64,000 nt of DNA from Sternotherus odoratus (GCA_032164245.1 JAVMKO010000003.1:11728651-11792650); one strand, 5' to 3'; numbered from the stretch's first letter, positions 44,900 to 58,940 are shown. Notes: generated by a model from the sequence alone, not told the origin. A program made the numbers and translations.

Positions 44900-46300
44900 G
44901 GGGAGGGGGCAGGCGGAGCAAGTCAGGGTACCCAGCTGGCCCAGTGGTGAATTCACCATTGTCCGAACCGGCTCCTCTCAGCAATGCCCAGAGCCTCCCC
45001 TCCAGCAGCCTGGGCCTGCTGACTCCACTGCCCCAATGCAGGGCCACACATCGGATGCCTTTTAACAGACAACTTGATACATGTATGGCGGGGTGGCCCT
45101 GCACTAGCAGGAGCTTGGACTCTGTCCCCCGGGAGTGTCATACAGTGTTGTGTGACAGGGCAGTTTCCAATTGGGATCCTGGAGAAACCTGCTTGAATTA
45201 AGTTTAATACCTGTTGTAAGAGAGACCTTCCCCCCCCACTCTAAACTCTAGGGTAAAAGTGCGGGGTCTCTTATGCTGCAGACCAAATAACTTCAAGCTA
45301 CTTTCCCAGCCTAAGTTAAATCCTTTCCCCTAAAAACCCAACCACTCCAGCTGGGGATTTGGACCAGCTGCCACCACCAATGTTCTTATTCCACACCTAT
45401 GGAGTGGGGCACATTGGAACCCCCGCAAGAGTAATACCCCTCCCCCTACCTAGGAGAGATTGAAGCACACAGACTCCACTCCACCCTTCTGACTACCGAG
45501 GAGAGAATTACAACCACACAGGCTTTCACTAGCCGTGAGCCTGTGCCAGATCCAGAGCTGAGATCACTTTAATGGAACTACAGACAATTCTTATAGGTAT
45601 AAAAAGTTTAATAAGGAAAAGAAACAAAGCACATAACTAATACAGACTTCACAGATATAAAGCTTTCTATCCTGAGTCTCTTGCATAAACTCACCCCCTC
45701 CCCGGGAATTTCTCCCTCTGCTGAACTTTACAGTTTTAGGACACCAGAGATTGATTACAAAGCGTATACAATTTCAATTCTACTTACAGTGAGTCTAACT
45801 TAGAAACAGGAAGGTGATACATCTCTCCCAAAGCCAGGAGAGAGGAGAAGAGACACAGGCATGTGTAGAGCCCGGACCGAAGTGAAACTAAACTCTCCCC
45901 CTGTGTCTCCAGGAACGGGAGCTCTTATGTCACCTTCACTCATGTTCAGGTTAACCCTTTATAGGCAAAACAGTAATTCCAAGGCACTTCATACTTATGA
46001 CACCTGTAGAGTCCATTGTAGTGAAAATACAATTGTTTGTATTACAACAGTGTGTGACTGTAGGTAACGTTTCCAGGAGATTCACTAATGTAAATCTTGG
46101 GGCAATGGTAGGAACATCAAAGAACCCTTTAGCACCATTGGTATGAAGTGGTCTCCTTTCTCACTGTGCTCACACAACAGTGCTGTGGATGTCCTTGCTA
46201 CTGAAAGAGAAATTGCAGCTTCTCTGTTACTTCCTGCCAAATTAGCAAGATCTCTCAAGTGGTAGACTCCATTTGATTTGCTAAGTCTAAACACAGATTT
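44900..46300. other. Unassigned region downstream of the ENPP5 island
   Basis: No confident gene. Moderately GC-rich at first, then AT-rich. Confidence 0.35.
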
Positions 46301-46311
46301 TTTTTCCCCAG

Positions 46312-46349
46312 TGGCAGATAGGGATGATGAAGAATCACATCCAGTTAAG
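46312..46349 (+). other. Candidate 38-bp micro-exon
   Basis: A strong acceptor ('gattttttttccccag|tggcag') and a strong donor ('gttaag|gtgagt') bracket 38 bp that is open in two + frames, one reading 'ADRDDEESHPVK'. A further good acceptor 'gtttttttaacag|gacatt' at 49283/49284 would reach a stop within a few codons. There is no family match, so it is only a splice-signal observation. Confidence 0.25.
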
Positions 46350-46558
46350 GTGAGTATGGCAGGAAGTATCTTGCAGAAGTCAGAAGTGCACAGGTATGAA
46401 GTGACACTTGGCTATTGTGCTGGTAATGGTGCCTGTTTCAATCTGTCTGTTAACTGTCTATTCCATTTTTTGAGAGTTGTGAACAGCAAGGACCAAAACA
46501 TCTGTATCAGGTAACCTAATTACTACGGTGCCTTTGACGAGACCCAAAAGACCTACTG

Positions 46559-47291
46559 CAGGGTTAGGCAAACTTTGGTTTGGGGGCCACATTGGGGTTC
46601 AAAATCGTATGGAGGGCCAGGTAAGGAAGGCTGTGCCTCCCCAAACAACCTGTCCCTGCCCTGTATCTGATCCCCTCCCTATTCCCTCCCGCTGACTGCC
46701 CCCCCGAACCTCTGACCCATCCAATTCCCCCCCCCTCCTTGTCACCAGACTATCCCCTCCAGAGACCCCCCAGCCCAACTACCCCGCCAAGACCCCACCC
46801 CCGATCTAAGCCCCCCTGTTCCTTATCCCCTGAACGCCCTCTCCAGAGATCCACCTGCCCCTAACCACCCCCCAGGGACTCCACCCCCTATCCAATCTTA
46901 CTGCTCCCTGTCCCCTGACTGCCCCAACCCCTTTGCTCCCTGACAGAGCTCCAGGACTCCCACGTCCCATCCAACCCCTCATCCGACTGCCTCCCCCAGA
47001 ACCTCCACCCCATCCAACCACCACCTGATCTCTGTCCCCTGACAGCTCCCTGTGACACTCTGCCCATTATCAAACACCACCACCACCCCGGCTCTGGCCC
47101 CCTTACTACGCCGCTCAGAGCAGTGGCCAGAACCAGATATGCGGCCACGTAGCCCCAGAGCGCATGGCGGCGTGGCTTCAGAGAAACAGTGAGGGAGGGG
47201 CTATAGGGAGCCTCCTGAGCGAGCTTAGGGGCCGGATAGCATGGGCCCATGGGCCAGATGTGGCCTGCAGGCTGTAGTTTGCTCACTCCTG
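46559..47291 (-). mobile_element. Non-autonomous hAT element (Charlie-like)
   Basis: Starts 'cagggttaggcaaactttgg' with 'gggccacattggggttcaaa' (the right arm of the 17565-18117 copy, inverted). It ends 'gcaggctgtagtttgctcac' 'tcctg'. The C-rich interior resembles that of 205-880. Flanks 'acctactg' and 'ccctcttg' are only weakly alike, so the duplication has decayed. Confidence 0.78.
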
Positions 47292-50200
47292 CCCTCTTGT
47301 CACATACAACATGTAGAAGCATCCTTGCTTCCTCTTGAGTACTGTATAACTCGGAGTTCTTCAACACCTCTACTAGTGAGGGACTTTGCTTCTTCACCAT
47401 TGGAACAACCTCTAGTGAGAAGTGTGTATGTTATGTGTACTCCTACACTCTTAGATGCATTTTGAACAATATACACAGAGGAATTTTACAAGTGACTGTT
47501 GGATGCTACATTTAGTAACTTTCAATAGAGGTGTAGTATGTCCACCATTCACTTGGAATTTCTTGCATCCAACCTTAGATCCTTCCCTCTTCAATGCAGA
47601 GGCAAGGATTTGTTTGTGAACTTTGCCTTCACTACTTCTTGTTAGGCGACTTATTTCTCATAGCGTTTGCATATTCGCTCAGGAGATGTCTTGTGGGGGT
47701 CCATCTAACGAGGGCTGGATTCTTTTTTGTCAATCCTACAAGCCCCTTTGAGTCTTTGAAAACAGTTTTCTCTGTTCCCACATCACTCCAAATGCCATTG
47801 AAAGAACCAGGTGTCTGACATACATTCCCCAGACTCAAAAGTATCCTGTACTTCCTCAGGGAGATTTAACATACCAAGAATGTAGACTGATATCCCTATG
47901 GCATAGTCGGACCTGCCTGTAGTATGGAACACTATGTGTGTGTAAGGTATTAAGAAGTTGAAATGAACTTAAACAGTAAAAACTTCTAGTGATAGTCATA
48001 TGCAGTGTTTCTGGAACTGTGCAGAAAATACCTCTCATTTTGGGTACCACGTTTTCACCTCACCTATGGGCGTATGGCACCATTGGACAGTTCCACATCA
48101 TACCTCATCTGAACATACACAAAATAAGCATTCAAATGATATAAGATCGGGGGGGGGGGGAGGTGTAGGGTAGGCACATGGAACTCCAAAAATATGGCAA
48201 CTTTTCAGAGAATTGTCACATACCTGTACAGGCAGGGAACTGTTCACCCTGGAGATACCCTAGTCAGAAGGGAAAGAGACCAGAGGATGGGTCTCCACCC
48301 AGGAGAAGTGACAGCCAAAGGAGTTGGAAATCTGAGGGTGAGTGTCCTTGCTGGACCACTGAAGGGAACTACATGTGCAGCTGTTCTGAATCGTGACATA
48401 TGTTCTTGTGAAGGCAGCAGAGGCAGGACTAGGATATTCTCAGCTACGGGGTCTAGACTTCCAGAGGGGCACTGGTGAATGTAGTGTGACCTCCTGTAGG
48501 AAATGCTGCCAATGTCATTTATAACCGGAACTTCTCCCTTTCCTCCACCCCACACTTTTGCCTCTGCCCCCAAACCCAAGCAGAGCTGTCTATAACTTGG
48601 CATGGGAGAAGAACCAGAGGATCCATGGACTCCACTAGGGACATTGTCAGTCTATTTTAGGTGGAAGGTGTTTAGGTCCAGACCTCAAAGATAAACAGGC
48701 AACTATTTCCCATAGAAATCCTTTTGAGGATCTGGACTGCAGCTATTGCTGTAATGAGTAGCAGGACAAACCCTAAAACGGACAGAATTATTGTATAAAC
48801 TGAGTAGAAACTTTCTGATTTGGATGAAATCTGACAATTACAAGTTCCTATAAAGATTTCAGAATTTCAGGGGGGAGGGAGAGTTTCCCTGAAGAGCTTA
48901 AAGCCTTTTACACAAACATGCATCCCTGTGAGGAAGCAAAGTGTCATGGTCCCCGGTTTACAGATAGGGAAATCAAGGCAGAATATATATGTGACTGCAC
49001 CCTCTGTGGAATGCTAGCTACTAGTAAATCAATGTTTTTCTAGTCGCATCATAAGACAAAGGTTGATTGATTGGTAGAGAATGTCTCCTCCCATTTACAA
49101 TCAGCACTATATCGTGCAGGGGTAGTTTATTCTGATATTAGGGCACAGGGGGAAGGTATGACAAGTGTAACCTTAACTCTTGGTTTCCCTTTTTCCTATT
49201 GATTGTGAGTTTTTGTGTAGTTTGAGAAGCATCACCTTAGCACCACATTTCCCTGTTTTCCAACTTTTGGGTTTTTTTAACAGGACATTACTGTGAGATA
49301 GAAAGCCGGGAAGCCAGTATGGAGTGCCAGCAATCTTAATTCATTCCTTGATTATGTTTTGGTCTGGTGAGGGAGGGAATTTCTGTATGGTATGTATTTA
49401 GGCATACTTTTCATTACTGCACGAAGTGCTGGGCTGGTATAGCTCCAAGTCATCAAACACCTGACCGTACAGGTGTTCTTCAGATTTCAAGGGCCTAGTA
49501 ACTTCATTGACGGCCATAGCTGCTCCGTGCCGTACAGAGGGTAGCAGTATAAAACCACAGGCAGAACAGAAGGGAATGGAGTGGCTCTTGATTTAAACCT
49601 GTGTAAGCTCAACATTCATCAATTTTAGACACACAAGCCTGTCTTTTTTTTCTTTACGCACACCCCCTCGCTCTTTTAACGAACAAAAATGGGACTTGAT
49701 CCAAAGCTTGTTGAAGTTAGTAGGAGTTATTCCGTCCGGTTTAGTGGACTTTGTGTCAGGCCCATTAACTGTAAAGATAGGAAGTGAGTTTTGCTTCCCA
49801 TTCATGAGTTTCTGTATGAAATGATTTCAGACTAACAGAGCAGTGGATTTTGTTCCAAACATCTTTTTTTTTTTTGTTCATCAGTACTCCAAGGATATCA
49901 AAGAATTGCAAGTGGTTACTGATTTTTTTTAAGTAGCTTTTGGGGCAGAAATCTGTTTTTTCCTGTTAATATGTGTAAAGCCCTTGGCACCACCATTTGA
50001 CAATGGTCCATGGCAAAAATTGCAGATGATAGGCTATTGCATATTGAGTCAAACCCCAGGCCACGAGCAAAGTTTAAGCTGTGCTCTGTAAAATAGTGTG
50101 TGTTGGAAGGGGTGACCTGACTTCACGCCAGGGCCAGCCCCACTGGAAACTGAACAGTAGCTGGAAGCATAGCTGGCACAACCTAGAACTCTCTTCTTCA

Positions 50201-53200
50201 TCCAAGCATGAGATTATGAGAGTCTGTACTATGCATAGACCGAATCAACATGCCCTTTATACACCCCCAGCATAACCAAATGTACACACCTCAACAGTGA
50301 GTCAGAGATGCATCACTAAACTCTCCTTAGCACATAGGGTTGCATGTCCTTTCTTGTCCTTTTGCACAGCAGGCTCATCCCTGTGACCTTCGATTGACAC
50401 ACAAATACATATCTGCCCTTAAAGTATAAAAAACAGCAGAATCAGGAACAAACTATTGTGGGGCCCGGGTTTTGCCCAACTACAATGAAAGCAAGCTGTT
50501 CCTGTCTGACCCATGCTCACGGAGTTTAAATTATTTATTAATAAGTTATCTGTCAGATATTTCACACTTACACTTCTGCCTAGTTACTAGTGATTTGCAA
50601 TGGCAGGAGGAGAGGGTTGTACATAATTCACTCGAGGCCATCCTCTGCTATTTTACCTACGTTTCTGCAAACATGGAGGACTGGTGTTCTGTTGATATCT
50701 GAACACATTCAGTGCTGGGGATTATAGTATAAGACGGGTGTTGTTTTAATCATTCATTTTTTGTAGAGTCTGTGGCTTATTTGATATTCTGAATTATTAA
50801 AGATCAGATTGACAAATGAAAAACTAGGGGTCCAAGATTAGTGCACAACTTGAAGGTGTCTTGGAAATATGTTTTATTGGTCCGATTTGTATAAAATGTG
50901 ACATCGGTACATAGCAATTGACAGGCTGGCTCAGAATCAAGGTCCTTCTAACCCAATATACTGTCTCGGACAGTGGCCAGCAACAGATGTTAGAAAGCTT
51001 GCATTACACAGATGTGGGATAAAATTGTACACAAGCATGTGGTTAACAAAACCTGCTTAGGTGCCTTTAGGCGACCGTGTTTTTCTGTAGTGTTAAATAT
51101 TGTGACTCTTAAGCCCATGGTGGTACCACAAATACATAGCTATTAAACTGTAGTAGGTTGATAAATACACCTTGGTTGTGGTCAGTGAATCTTTATCCTT
51201 CAGCAACGAAATGAAACCTTCTCCTGGACTACAGTGGTATCTGGCAAGCTTATAATTGTCAGGGCTATCCACTAGAGGGAGCCATTCGCACACATTAAGC
51301 CAGCATGCTCAACTTCTCTATTGTTACAAATAGCTAGAACAGAGGTCATGTTTTCTAGGCTGTGGGAAGTGCTTTGGCTGCTTGCAATTAATATACTGTG
51401 GTGATTAATGATAATCAAAGGAAATTAAGCATAGGCAAGAAGTCAAGTAATTCCACCAAAATGTTTAATACCATATTAGATTTCCACTGAAGTACAGAGC
51501 TAATGTATTTGTACAAAATATATGGTTAAAAATAGTATTGATTTATAATATGTACAGATATGTCACATCTTTGTCAGCAATCCAGACACTTGAATGAGGA
51601 GAACATGGTTAATGGTCTCAGATCCACAATAACATACATGAAAGGCTTCCGCAGCTAATCACAATAGGACAACTTGCCAAATCAACAGTAAGGATGAATC
51701 AGTCAATATGGATGACACATTCCTTTCAGCAATCTCTGAACAAGAAGTCTGCTCTAAAATGGATTCAAAACATTTATACATTTTTTTTTTCTAAATTGAT
51801 AGTGAAGAGAACATGTCTTCAGGACACTAATGTTGACACAATGGCAGTCCTGTACTAGACTGATGATTGATCACTTTCAGTGGTTAATAAACAAGGCTGA
51901 AGATAGACCAGTTTACTCCTGCTGGCCTGATCCTATGCTCAGGAAGTCAATGGGAAAACTTCTGTTGACTTTAGCAAGAACAAGATTGAGCCCTTTAGAT
52001 CATGGATATGAATTACAGGGGACTAAATCCTGGAGTCTTTATTCGAGTGCTGGCTGCTGAATGCCTCTAATTCCCATTGACTCTGAGGATGATCAGCACC
52101 TCAGGTGCAGCATCAGGTTCCTAATGCTTACTTGAGCAGGATTCCCCAGACAAAGAAATCCTGGATGTTAGGGCCTGTGGATAGCACAGTGTTGGAATAC
52201 TGGTATTCAAAGAGTCCCTGGGTGGGGACCGTTACCCATCTGGGAATGAGCATCTGTTAAATGGGTTGATAAACGTTATTATGCTGTCTGAACATCCCTG
52301 CTCTAGAGGCAGCCGGGGTCTCACTGCCCTGGGAAGAATGCACTGTAGCATTGTGCTTTAGAGTGCAAGTGTTGTGCTGCCTATACTCCTCTCCAAGCCA
52401 AAGCATCTGCACTGGCCAGTGTGCAGGTGCCTCTATGCCATGGAGTAGGTAGTGGAACTGTCTCCTCCCCGTCCTTGCAGTCTTCTGAGCACAAAGAGCG
52501 GAATGCTGGCCAACCCTCACCTAGGCATGTGAGGTAACAAATCTCTTGGCCTACCCCTCTCTTTACACGTCTGCACAGGGGCGCAGCACAATCTGCCCCA
52601 TATGGTGTTGCTAAAAGCTCTGTAACTCCAACTGCAAAGCCAGGTGAACATGGTACAGTGTGGGTTGCTGAACTTTGCCCTGTATGAGCTTCTTGTATAA
52701 AATATTCCTCACCAGCGTAACTTAATTTCAGTGTTGTTACACCAGGGATTAATCTTGGCCAAGGTCTGTCCACTACCTTAATCTGTACCTTATTTTTTTT
52801 AGCCAGCAAACTGTATATTTTAGTAACTATTATTGTAAAGTGGCTTCCTGGAGGAGAACACAAAAGCTCAAGATGAGACATTGCTTTATTTTCTTATACG
52901 TTAACACGGGATAAGTAATTGCGGTACTTAAACTAAATTTGCAAGGAGGTTTTTTTTTTTATTAAAGAATCGTGAATGGAGGAGGAAGAACAACCCTACA
53001 AAGAGTGTTCTGTGATTTTGAGTTTCAGTGGCTAGCAGGCAATTGCTGAACCAAAACCAAACTGAAGAGCAGTTATACTAATCAGGATTGTTCGTAATAA
53101 CTGGCGCAACATCCTTCTTCCAGAAAAAAAAACAGTTCCCTCCCCCCCCAAATCTATGATAAAGTACTGCAGAGCTGTTATCACCTCCGATAAATCATTC

Positions 53201-54170
53201 TGATGAGTCTGGCAGTAATTCTAACAAATAATTTGCAGACTCTCCATTATCTGGCAGTAACTACAAGCCCAATCCTGTGAGGTACTGAGTCCCCTTTGAA
53301 AACAGGGCCTCTGTGCACAGAGTGAGTCAGCAATAATCCTTCTAGTTGTTGCCTGCTTTGGGCTTTCCAGTGCATCCTGTCTGCTCTGTCTGTCCTGTTT
53401 AGGTTGTAAACTCTTTTGGGTGGTGATTATCTTGATTTATGTCTTGCACAGCTCCAAGCACATCACCGGTAACAAAATACATGCACAACTTTGTGTGTGC
53501 AGGCAGTTGGGCAAGTAATCAGGGCATGAACCAGTAAGGTGCTGAACAACACCTGGAGGTGAGACATGCCTTCAGTTCTGACTCCCAAGAGTCATTCGGC
53601 ATCTTGCAGAATCAGGCCGTGATTGCACACTAATCACTTGTGTGTGCAATGCCCTATTGTAGAAGTGTAACAGCCCATTTGTGTGTTCAGATTAAGTGCT
53701 TAATGGGATTTTGTGCATATAACATCTATTATTACATGTGCCCATACATACGGAGTCCAGGTGAGGCTTGTCTGGAAACCTGGCCCCCAGTGTTCACTTT
53801 GCCTCGAAATAAGCCCAATGGTTGCCAATGTAGTTTTTCCCTTTTATGCAACATTCAAACACAAATGACATTTAGACAGTTTTTCACGTATCAGGACAAA
53901 TCAACTAAAGATTCTTTTCTCATTGTAGCTGGGGCAGGCTCACATGCTGCCTAGCAGTAGAGAATAGTTAGGAATTATACAGACCATTTTACCCCTGGAT
54001 ACCATCACTACCACCTTTTTATAACAGACACAAAGAACGAGGTCTACATTGTCAAGAGACCAATGATTTTTGTGTGCTTCAAATTTTGGATGGCAATCTG
54101 AGACATCAAAGGGTCCTGATTTTCCTCAAGTTCTGAGCACCATCTCTCCTCCTTTGGACACCAAGATCAT
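47292..54170. other. Long stretch without a recognised gene
   Basis: Scattered frames of 60-166 codons were checked. The longest (52881-52381, - strand) has no recognisable domain and no flanking splice signals that place it in a gene. T-runs lie near 49863, 51780 and 52949, and a G-run near 48150. Short sauropsid repeat phrases occur near 51900-52060 ('ggaagtcaatgggaaaactt'). Confidence 0.45.
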
Positions 54171-54174
54171 TAGT

Positions 54175-54300
54175 TACTTATGAAAATTAGATCTAAACAA
54201 CTTGCGCAAGGTCACAGACAAGAAATCTGTGGCGGAGCTGCATAGAGAACCCTATCTTCTGGCTCCAGTCCTTTGCTTTAGACATAAAATAATCCTTCCT
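54175..54300 (+). repeat. MIR-like SINE fragment
   Basis: 'aacttgcgcaaggtcacagacaag' and 'tggcggagctgcatagagaaccc' match the tRNA-distal MIR text. Confidence 0.5.
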
Positions 54301-56520
54301 AGAGGAAGAGGAAAAATACCCTATATGAATTGACATGGTAGACCATAAATCATCTCTAATATTTTGTGGTAATCAGGATTAGTATTGTAATTTTCTTTTT
54401 TTAAGATTAGGCATTTCTCAATACCAAGTTACCTATTTAAACATGCATATGTATCATGTTTGCCCATTTTTAACGGCCTCTGTGGAGCCATTTCAGTTGG
54501 TAGAGACACATTCGTTCTTCTGAAGTGATGCAGTGTGCTATTGTTACATACTCCCAGGCAAGTTCAGATCTGGTATAAGCAGTGTAAGTTTGTGAAAGCA
54601 ATGGAATTGCAACTACTTAAACTAGATTTGAATTTTAGCTTTATATCTTGCCAGGATTTGTCAATTTTTACAGAAAACAATAGTGACTGAAGCGAAAGCT
54701 TGCATATACCACACATTTATCCTTCTGCTCCAGAAATACAGGCCCACTTGAACTAAAGGATAATCTCCAGTCAGCAGCATGTGGCCTGTGACGCACATAT
54801 AAGCAGTACTGATTCCACCCAGCAGTGAGCAGTAGTGCACATTCACACTAAAACAGTCTAGTGAACTGGCTAGCCTTTCTTGAGGATTGCTTTTCAAAAT
54901 GCCAAAAGCAAGCAGAACACATGGACAAATCATCATTTGCCATATTTATTTTTTAAAACTAAGATCTGAGTTATACAAGTGCAAAAGTGATTTATTAGCC
55001 AATAACCTTTTTTAATACTCCTATAAAATATGACTAAATAGAATATTTTAAGAGGTGTGTACAGTATAATGGAAATACTGACATAACTAACTCTCACAGT
55101 GCTAGGACATACCACTGTAAAGTCTTGCAAGACTATTTAGCTGATTATCATTCTATACAAAAGACGTTCCCTTTGTCTGAAGAAAGGCCCTTTTCACTGT
55201 CACTGCATGAAAAGACAAGTAGTCAGTTTGGGAGAAAATACAGGTGAAAGAGCAGGGTTGTAGTTTACCCACAGGACACATTTTTAACCCTATTCAAGGT
55301 TTTTTATAAAAAGTACTGATCCATTTAGCTCAGATATTCTAGCAATGCTTTTTGGGGGGTGGCATGGGATCAGCTAGCATGATGATTTAGTGATGACAGT
55401 GGGTTCCCACAAGGGCATGGGGGTTCCACTGCAACACAGACTTTTGACATTGACTTACTATTTATTTTTGAAAGTTTGAGAACCCTGCTTTGAGTTTAGC
55501 ACAAATACATTTACAACAGAAGTCACTGTATGCAGAGTATGAAAGAGTCTAAGTTCAGAGGAGGAGGAGGAGGACAAGTGGGGTAGAGGGGACACCAGTA
55601 GTAGCAACTGTAAACTTCCTACTACTGTACTGCATTTCTAACCAGAGGAGTGATCAATGTACATCCACTAGAGGGTGCCATTTCACCTCTGGAAAACCAT
55701 TTCAATAGTAGCTCAGAACCCATTTGGAGAGCAAGTTTAAAGAATCAGGGCCAAATTCTGCTGTCATTTACACTGGTGTGAATCAGGAGTAACACCAGTG
55801 AAGTCTGAAATTAGTCCTGATTTACAGTGCTCTTATAAAGCAGAATCTGCTTTTGGTGTTGCAAACCCTCATACAGCAAGTGAAAGTCATAGTAACTGGT
55901 TTGCAGACCTTACATAGACAAAACTCCCATTGAAGTCAGCAGGGTAGACTACTGAATTTATGTAGAAAATTTACTTTTCAAAGTGGTCAGCCCTTTTTGA
56001 GGAAGCCTGTTCCATTACTATTCAGGCTTAGGCTGCTGGTGACATATAGAGGTGGCTTGCCAGGTTCTCAAATGTTGTTTTTATACTAGAGAGATTAATC
56101 TATACTATTAGAAGTATTGTTCTTTCACCTAGTGATTGCAGCCATACCAGCATTCCCTTGGGTTGTCTCAATCTTTCAGCTGTTTTTCTTTCTGTGGTTT
56201 GAACAGTGAAGATATATCCTACACCCTCCTGCATAGCTGTATACCCTACAGCTCCACTCTTTTAGGACCTACTGTGGTCAGTTAACTATGCCTGTCTTTA
56301 AGTATCCCTTGTGTGCATGACCCATAATGCACTTTGAGACAATAAGACAGAAGTGAAGATTAAACTAAAACTCATGCTTCAGTCACAATAAGATTTTTAA
56401 TGAGTTGGGCCCAAGTTGCATTGTTTGGACCCAGATTCAAACCCCCAAAAGTCTGATTTTGCTTCGATGTAGGGACTAGGTTTGGGTTCCTTATTCGTTG
56501 TTTGGTTTTTGTACATAAAA
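54301..56520. other. No gene recognised
   Basis: The inverted phrase pair 'gccaaattctgctgtc' and 'aaagcagaatctgc' at about 55750-55850 suggests a small hairpin element. The left limit of the RCAN2 3' UTR could fall here if a distal AATAAA (for example near 54946 or 55440 on the - strand) is used. Confidence 0.4.
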
Positions 56521-56592
56521 GACCAGATCCTCAGCTGGTGTAAACTGAGGTAAATGGAGCTACACAGATCTACAGCAGCTGAGGATCTGGTC
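56521..56592. mobile_element. 72-bp hairpin MITE
   Basis: Perfect 17-bp inverted repeats: 'gaccagatcctcagctg' at 56521-56537 and its reverse complement at 56576-56592, with a 38-bp loop. No clear target duplication by eye. Confidence 0.75.
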
Positions 56593-56901
56593 CCCAAATC
56601 TCTGCCATCTCAAAGTGACTGTTCTAGTCAGGAAATCTTACATCTAAACCTCACATAAAAATACTATTCACAATTAACTGTCAAAAGCCAAGGGATCTTG
56701 ATATCAAAATAGCCTTTTATCTACGCAGTAACATGAAATAGGAGGGGATTTGTTCTCCTTAAATACTATAGCTTGCCTGATGTACCGGTTTTAGCAGGAA
56801 TGGTCATATTCTAGTCCCAGGGTGGAAGGTGATTTCAAATAAGAATATCACTCTTTAAATCAATTCTGAAAGCACTGACAAGTGTGCAATCGCTGGAAAG
56901 C

Positions 56902-58940
56902 TTTATTTTTCTTTTAAAGAAGGTCATCTGTCTAGATCCCATAAAGCTGTTGAAGTCAAGTCTCAATGAGGTTAGATTGCGGCTACATTGAACATGCTTG
57001 TTTAACCTAAGTGTGAATGTCTACTAAATGGCGTCCACACTCCGCTGACCATCATCACCATAAGGGTTAGGCATAAGCAAGGCTCTAGTTCTCAGTGGGA
57101 ATATTAAAGAATGGTGGTCAGAAAAGGAACTCTGTAAAAATGGCTCATTCTTACACCCTCAGCTCTGTTCTCCGTGTGCATTGAGAATTCTCTGCTGATT
57201 TTAGTGACAAAATAACGAGTTTTTCGGTCTGTCAGTATTGCTGAGTCAATCGGAGAATAAACTAGAGTCCATTGAAGCATGTGTATCCTTATTAATTAAG
57301 ATTCTGCCACTATAATTTTCTGAAACTTCCTAACAAGGTGTTATTACAGAACCGAGCTTGACTTTCAGATCCCAGGTTGACCTTGCAGGGTTGAGAAGTA
57401 GAAAAACTTTCTTTTTTACTTGTAAATGGAGCAAATTTGATAGGAAAGGCATTGAGACTTTAAAGATGGAACCCCTCCGTGCCATTGCTACAGAGTCCTT
57501 TTCAAGGGCTGGCGGCAGAACTGCAGCTCATTAACTTATGCTCCAATCCTGCAAAGGCTTATGCATACGCTTAACTTTCAGACCATTCATTTCAATGAAA
57601 CTATTCACATGTGTCAAGTTAAGCTCACGTGCCTTTGTACGAGCGAGGCTTAAATCTCTAGAAAGCACTTTCTCAAAACAGTGAGTGTGCATGAGAATAA
57701 TTAACAGAGATGATCTGCCCAGGTAGAAAATCCAAATAGCTAAATACTCTCTGCTACCAGCCACAATGAAAACACAAACATGTCAGTAATCCTGCCCATT
57801 TTATGACTGACAGGGACAGGAGTGAGTGAGACAGGAGAGTAAATTTCATGCTAAGTTCAAGTTTAAGTGTGGTCCTGTTTTATTTGGCCTGGGGGGTGTA
57901 AGAATACTGTGTACAGCTAAATATGGACTTTCAAACACATGGAGGAAAGGGGGCGGGGGAATGCTGATTATTAGGGATGGGCACATATTTGCAAATAGCT
58001 GGAGTATCAGGGCTATTCAGCATACCACTGGAAACCTCTGCCCATCACTGCCGTTTGCTGCTCCCATGAGACAGCAAGGAATCCCAGTGTAAAGGGAAGT
58101 TAGCTTCTCCACCCTAACTTCAGGGGTGCAGGAAAAGAGAAGGAACACCCTGGCCCTCCTGCTGGAAAGGAATGTGAGGATTTCCCTCACTGCTAGCAGC
58201 CTGGCTCCCTCTCTTGGTGGGCAAAGGAATGAAGGGCACCTCCCCCTTCAGCCCAATTCACTCCAGGGCCTGTCAGCCCCAGGTTTAAAGGGCCAGTGTA
58301 TTCAGCAGCAGTCGGGGGACAGGAATGTGTCAGTCCTCTGGCTGTAACTGAAAGATGCAGAGAAGAGATCTCCAGGGGGAGCAAAAGGCCACTAGGTCCC
58401 CCCACCCACCCACAAGATAAATGGTCAGTAAGTGGAGGCAAAGGGGTGAAAGGCCACCATGCTGCCACCTCCAAAGATGACACCCGGTAAGAATGAGGGA
58501 CAAGAGGGAGACCCAGGTCTGCTGGGGAGTGGGATCCTGTGGGAAGGGGAGCAGAGAATGATGTTCTGCTAGTCTGAATGTTAATCCCAACATCCAACTA
58601 TTTGCCCATCACTAGTTTACTAAGCAATGCTTCTGGTTTTGCTATCATTACAATGTGCAATGCTATGAAAAACCCTCAGTCTGAACTCCCACCCCTCTTC
58701 CCAGCCTATTCTAACCCCTTTCACAAGCTCTATTACACTCCATGGCAGGTGATATGGTTACATGTACAAAGAACATTTTCCTAGCCCTTGTGTTAGACAG
58801 GCTTGAGTACAGCGAAGGGATTTCAATGAGCTAGATGTCCCATTACCCAAGAGGCAATGGCTGCCCTTCAACAAAAGATAGCAAACAGAAAAACAAAGAG
58901 CCATGCTGGAGAAGAGAAGTGCAGCTCCGGCTGGAGAGGC
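56902..58940 (-). other. RCAN2: Probable RCAN2 3' UTR region
   Basis: Directly downstream of the RCAN2 stop codon on the - strand. Candidate - strand AATAAA signals are at 57879-57884 (about 1.05 kb after the stop) and 56902-56907 (about 2.0 kb). Human RCAN2 has a 3' UTR of about 2 kb, so the second is plausible. Frames at 58126-58600 on both strands are not supported as genes. Confidence 0.5.

Noticed and set aside
43470..45201. Large overlapping frames (up to 270 codons) on both strands around the ENPP5 island
   Set aside because: They are translations of the two minisatellites and CpG-rich DNA; every frame is open because of composition.
52381..52881. 166-codon - strand frame
   Set aside because: No recognisable domain and no supporting splice sites or conserved context; likely chance.
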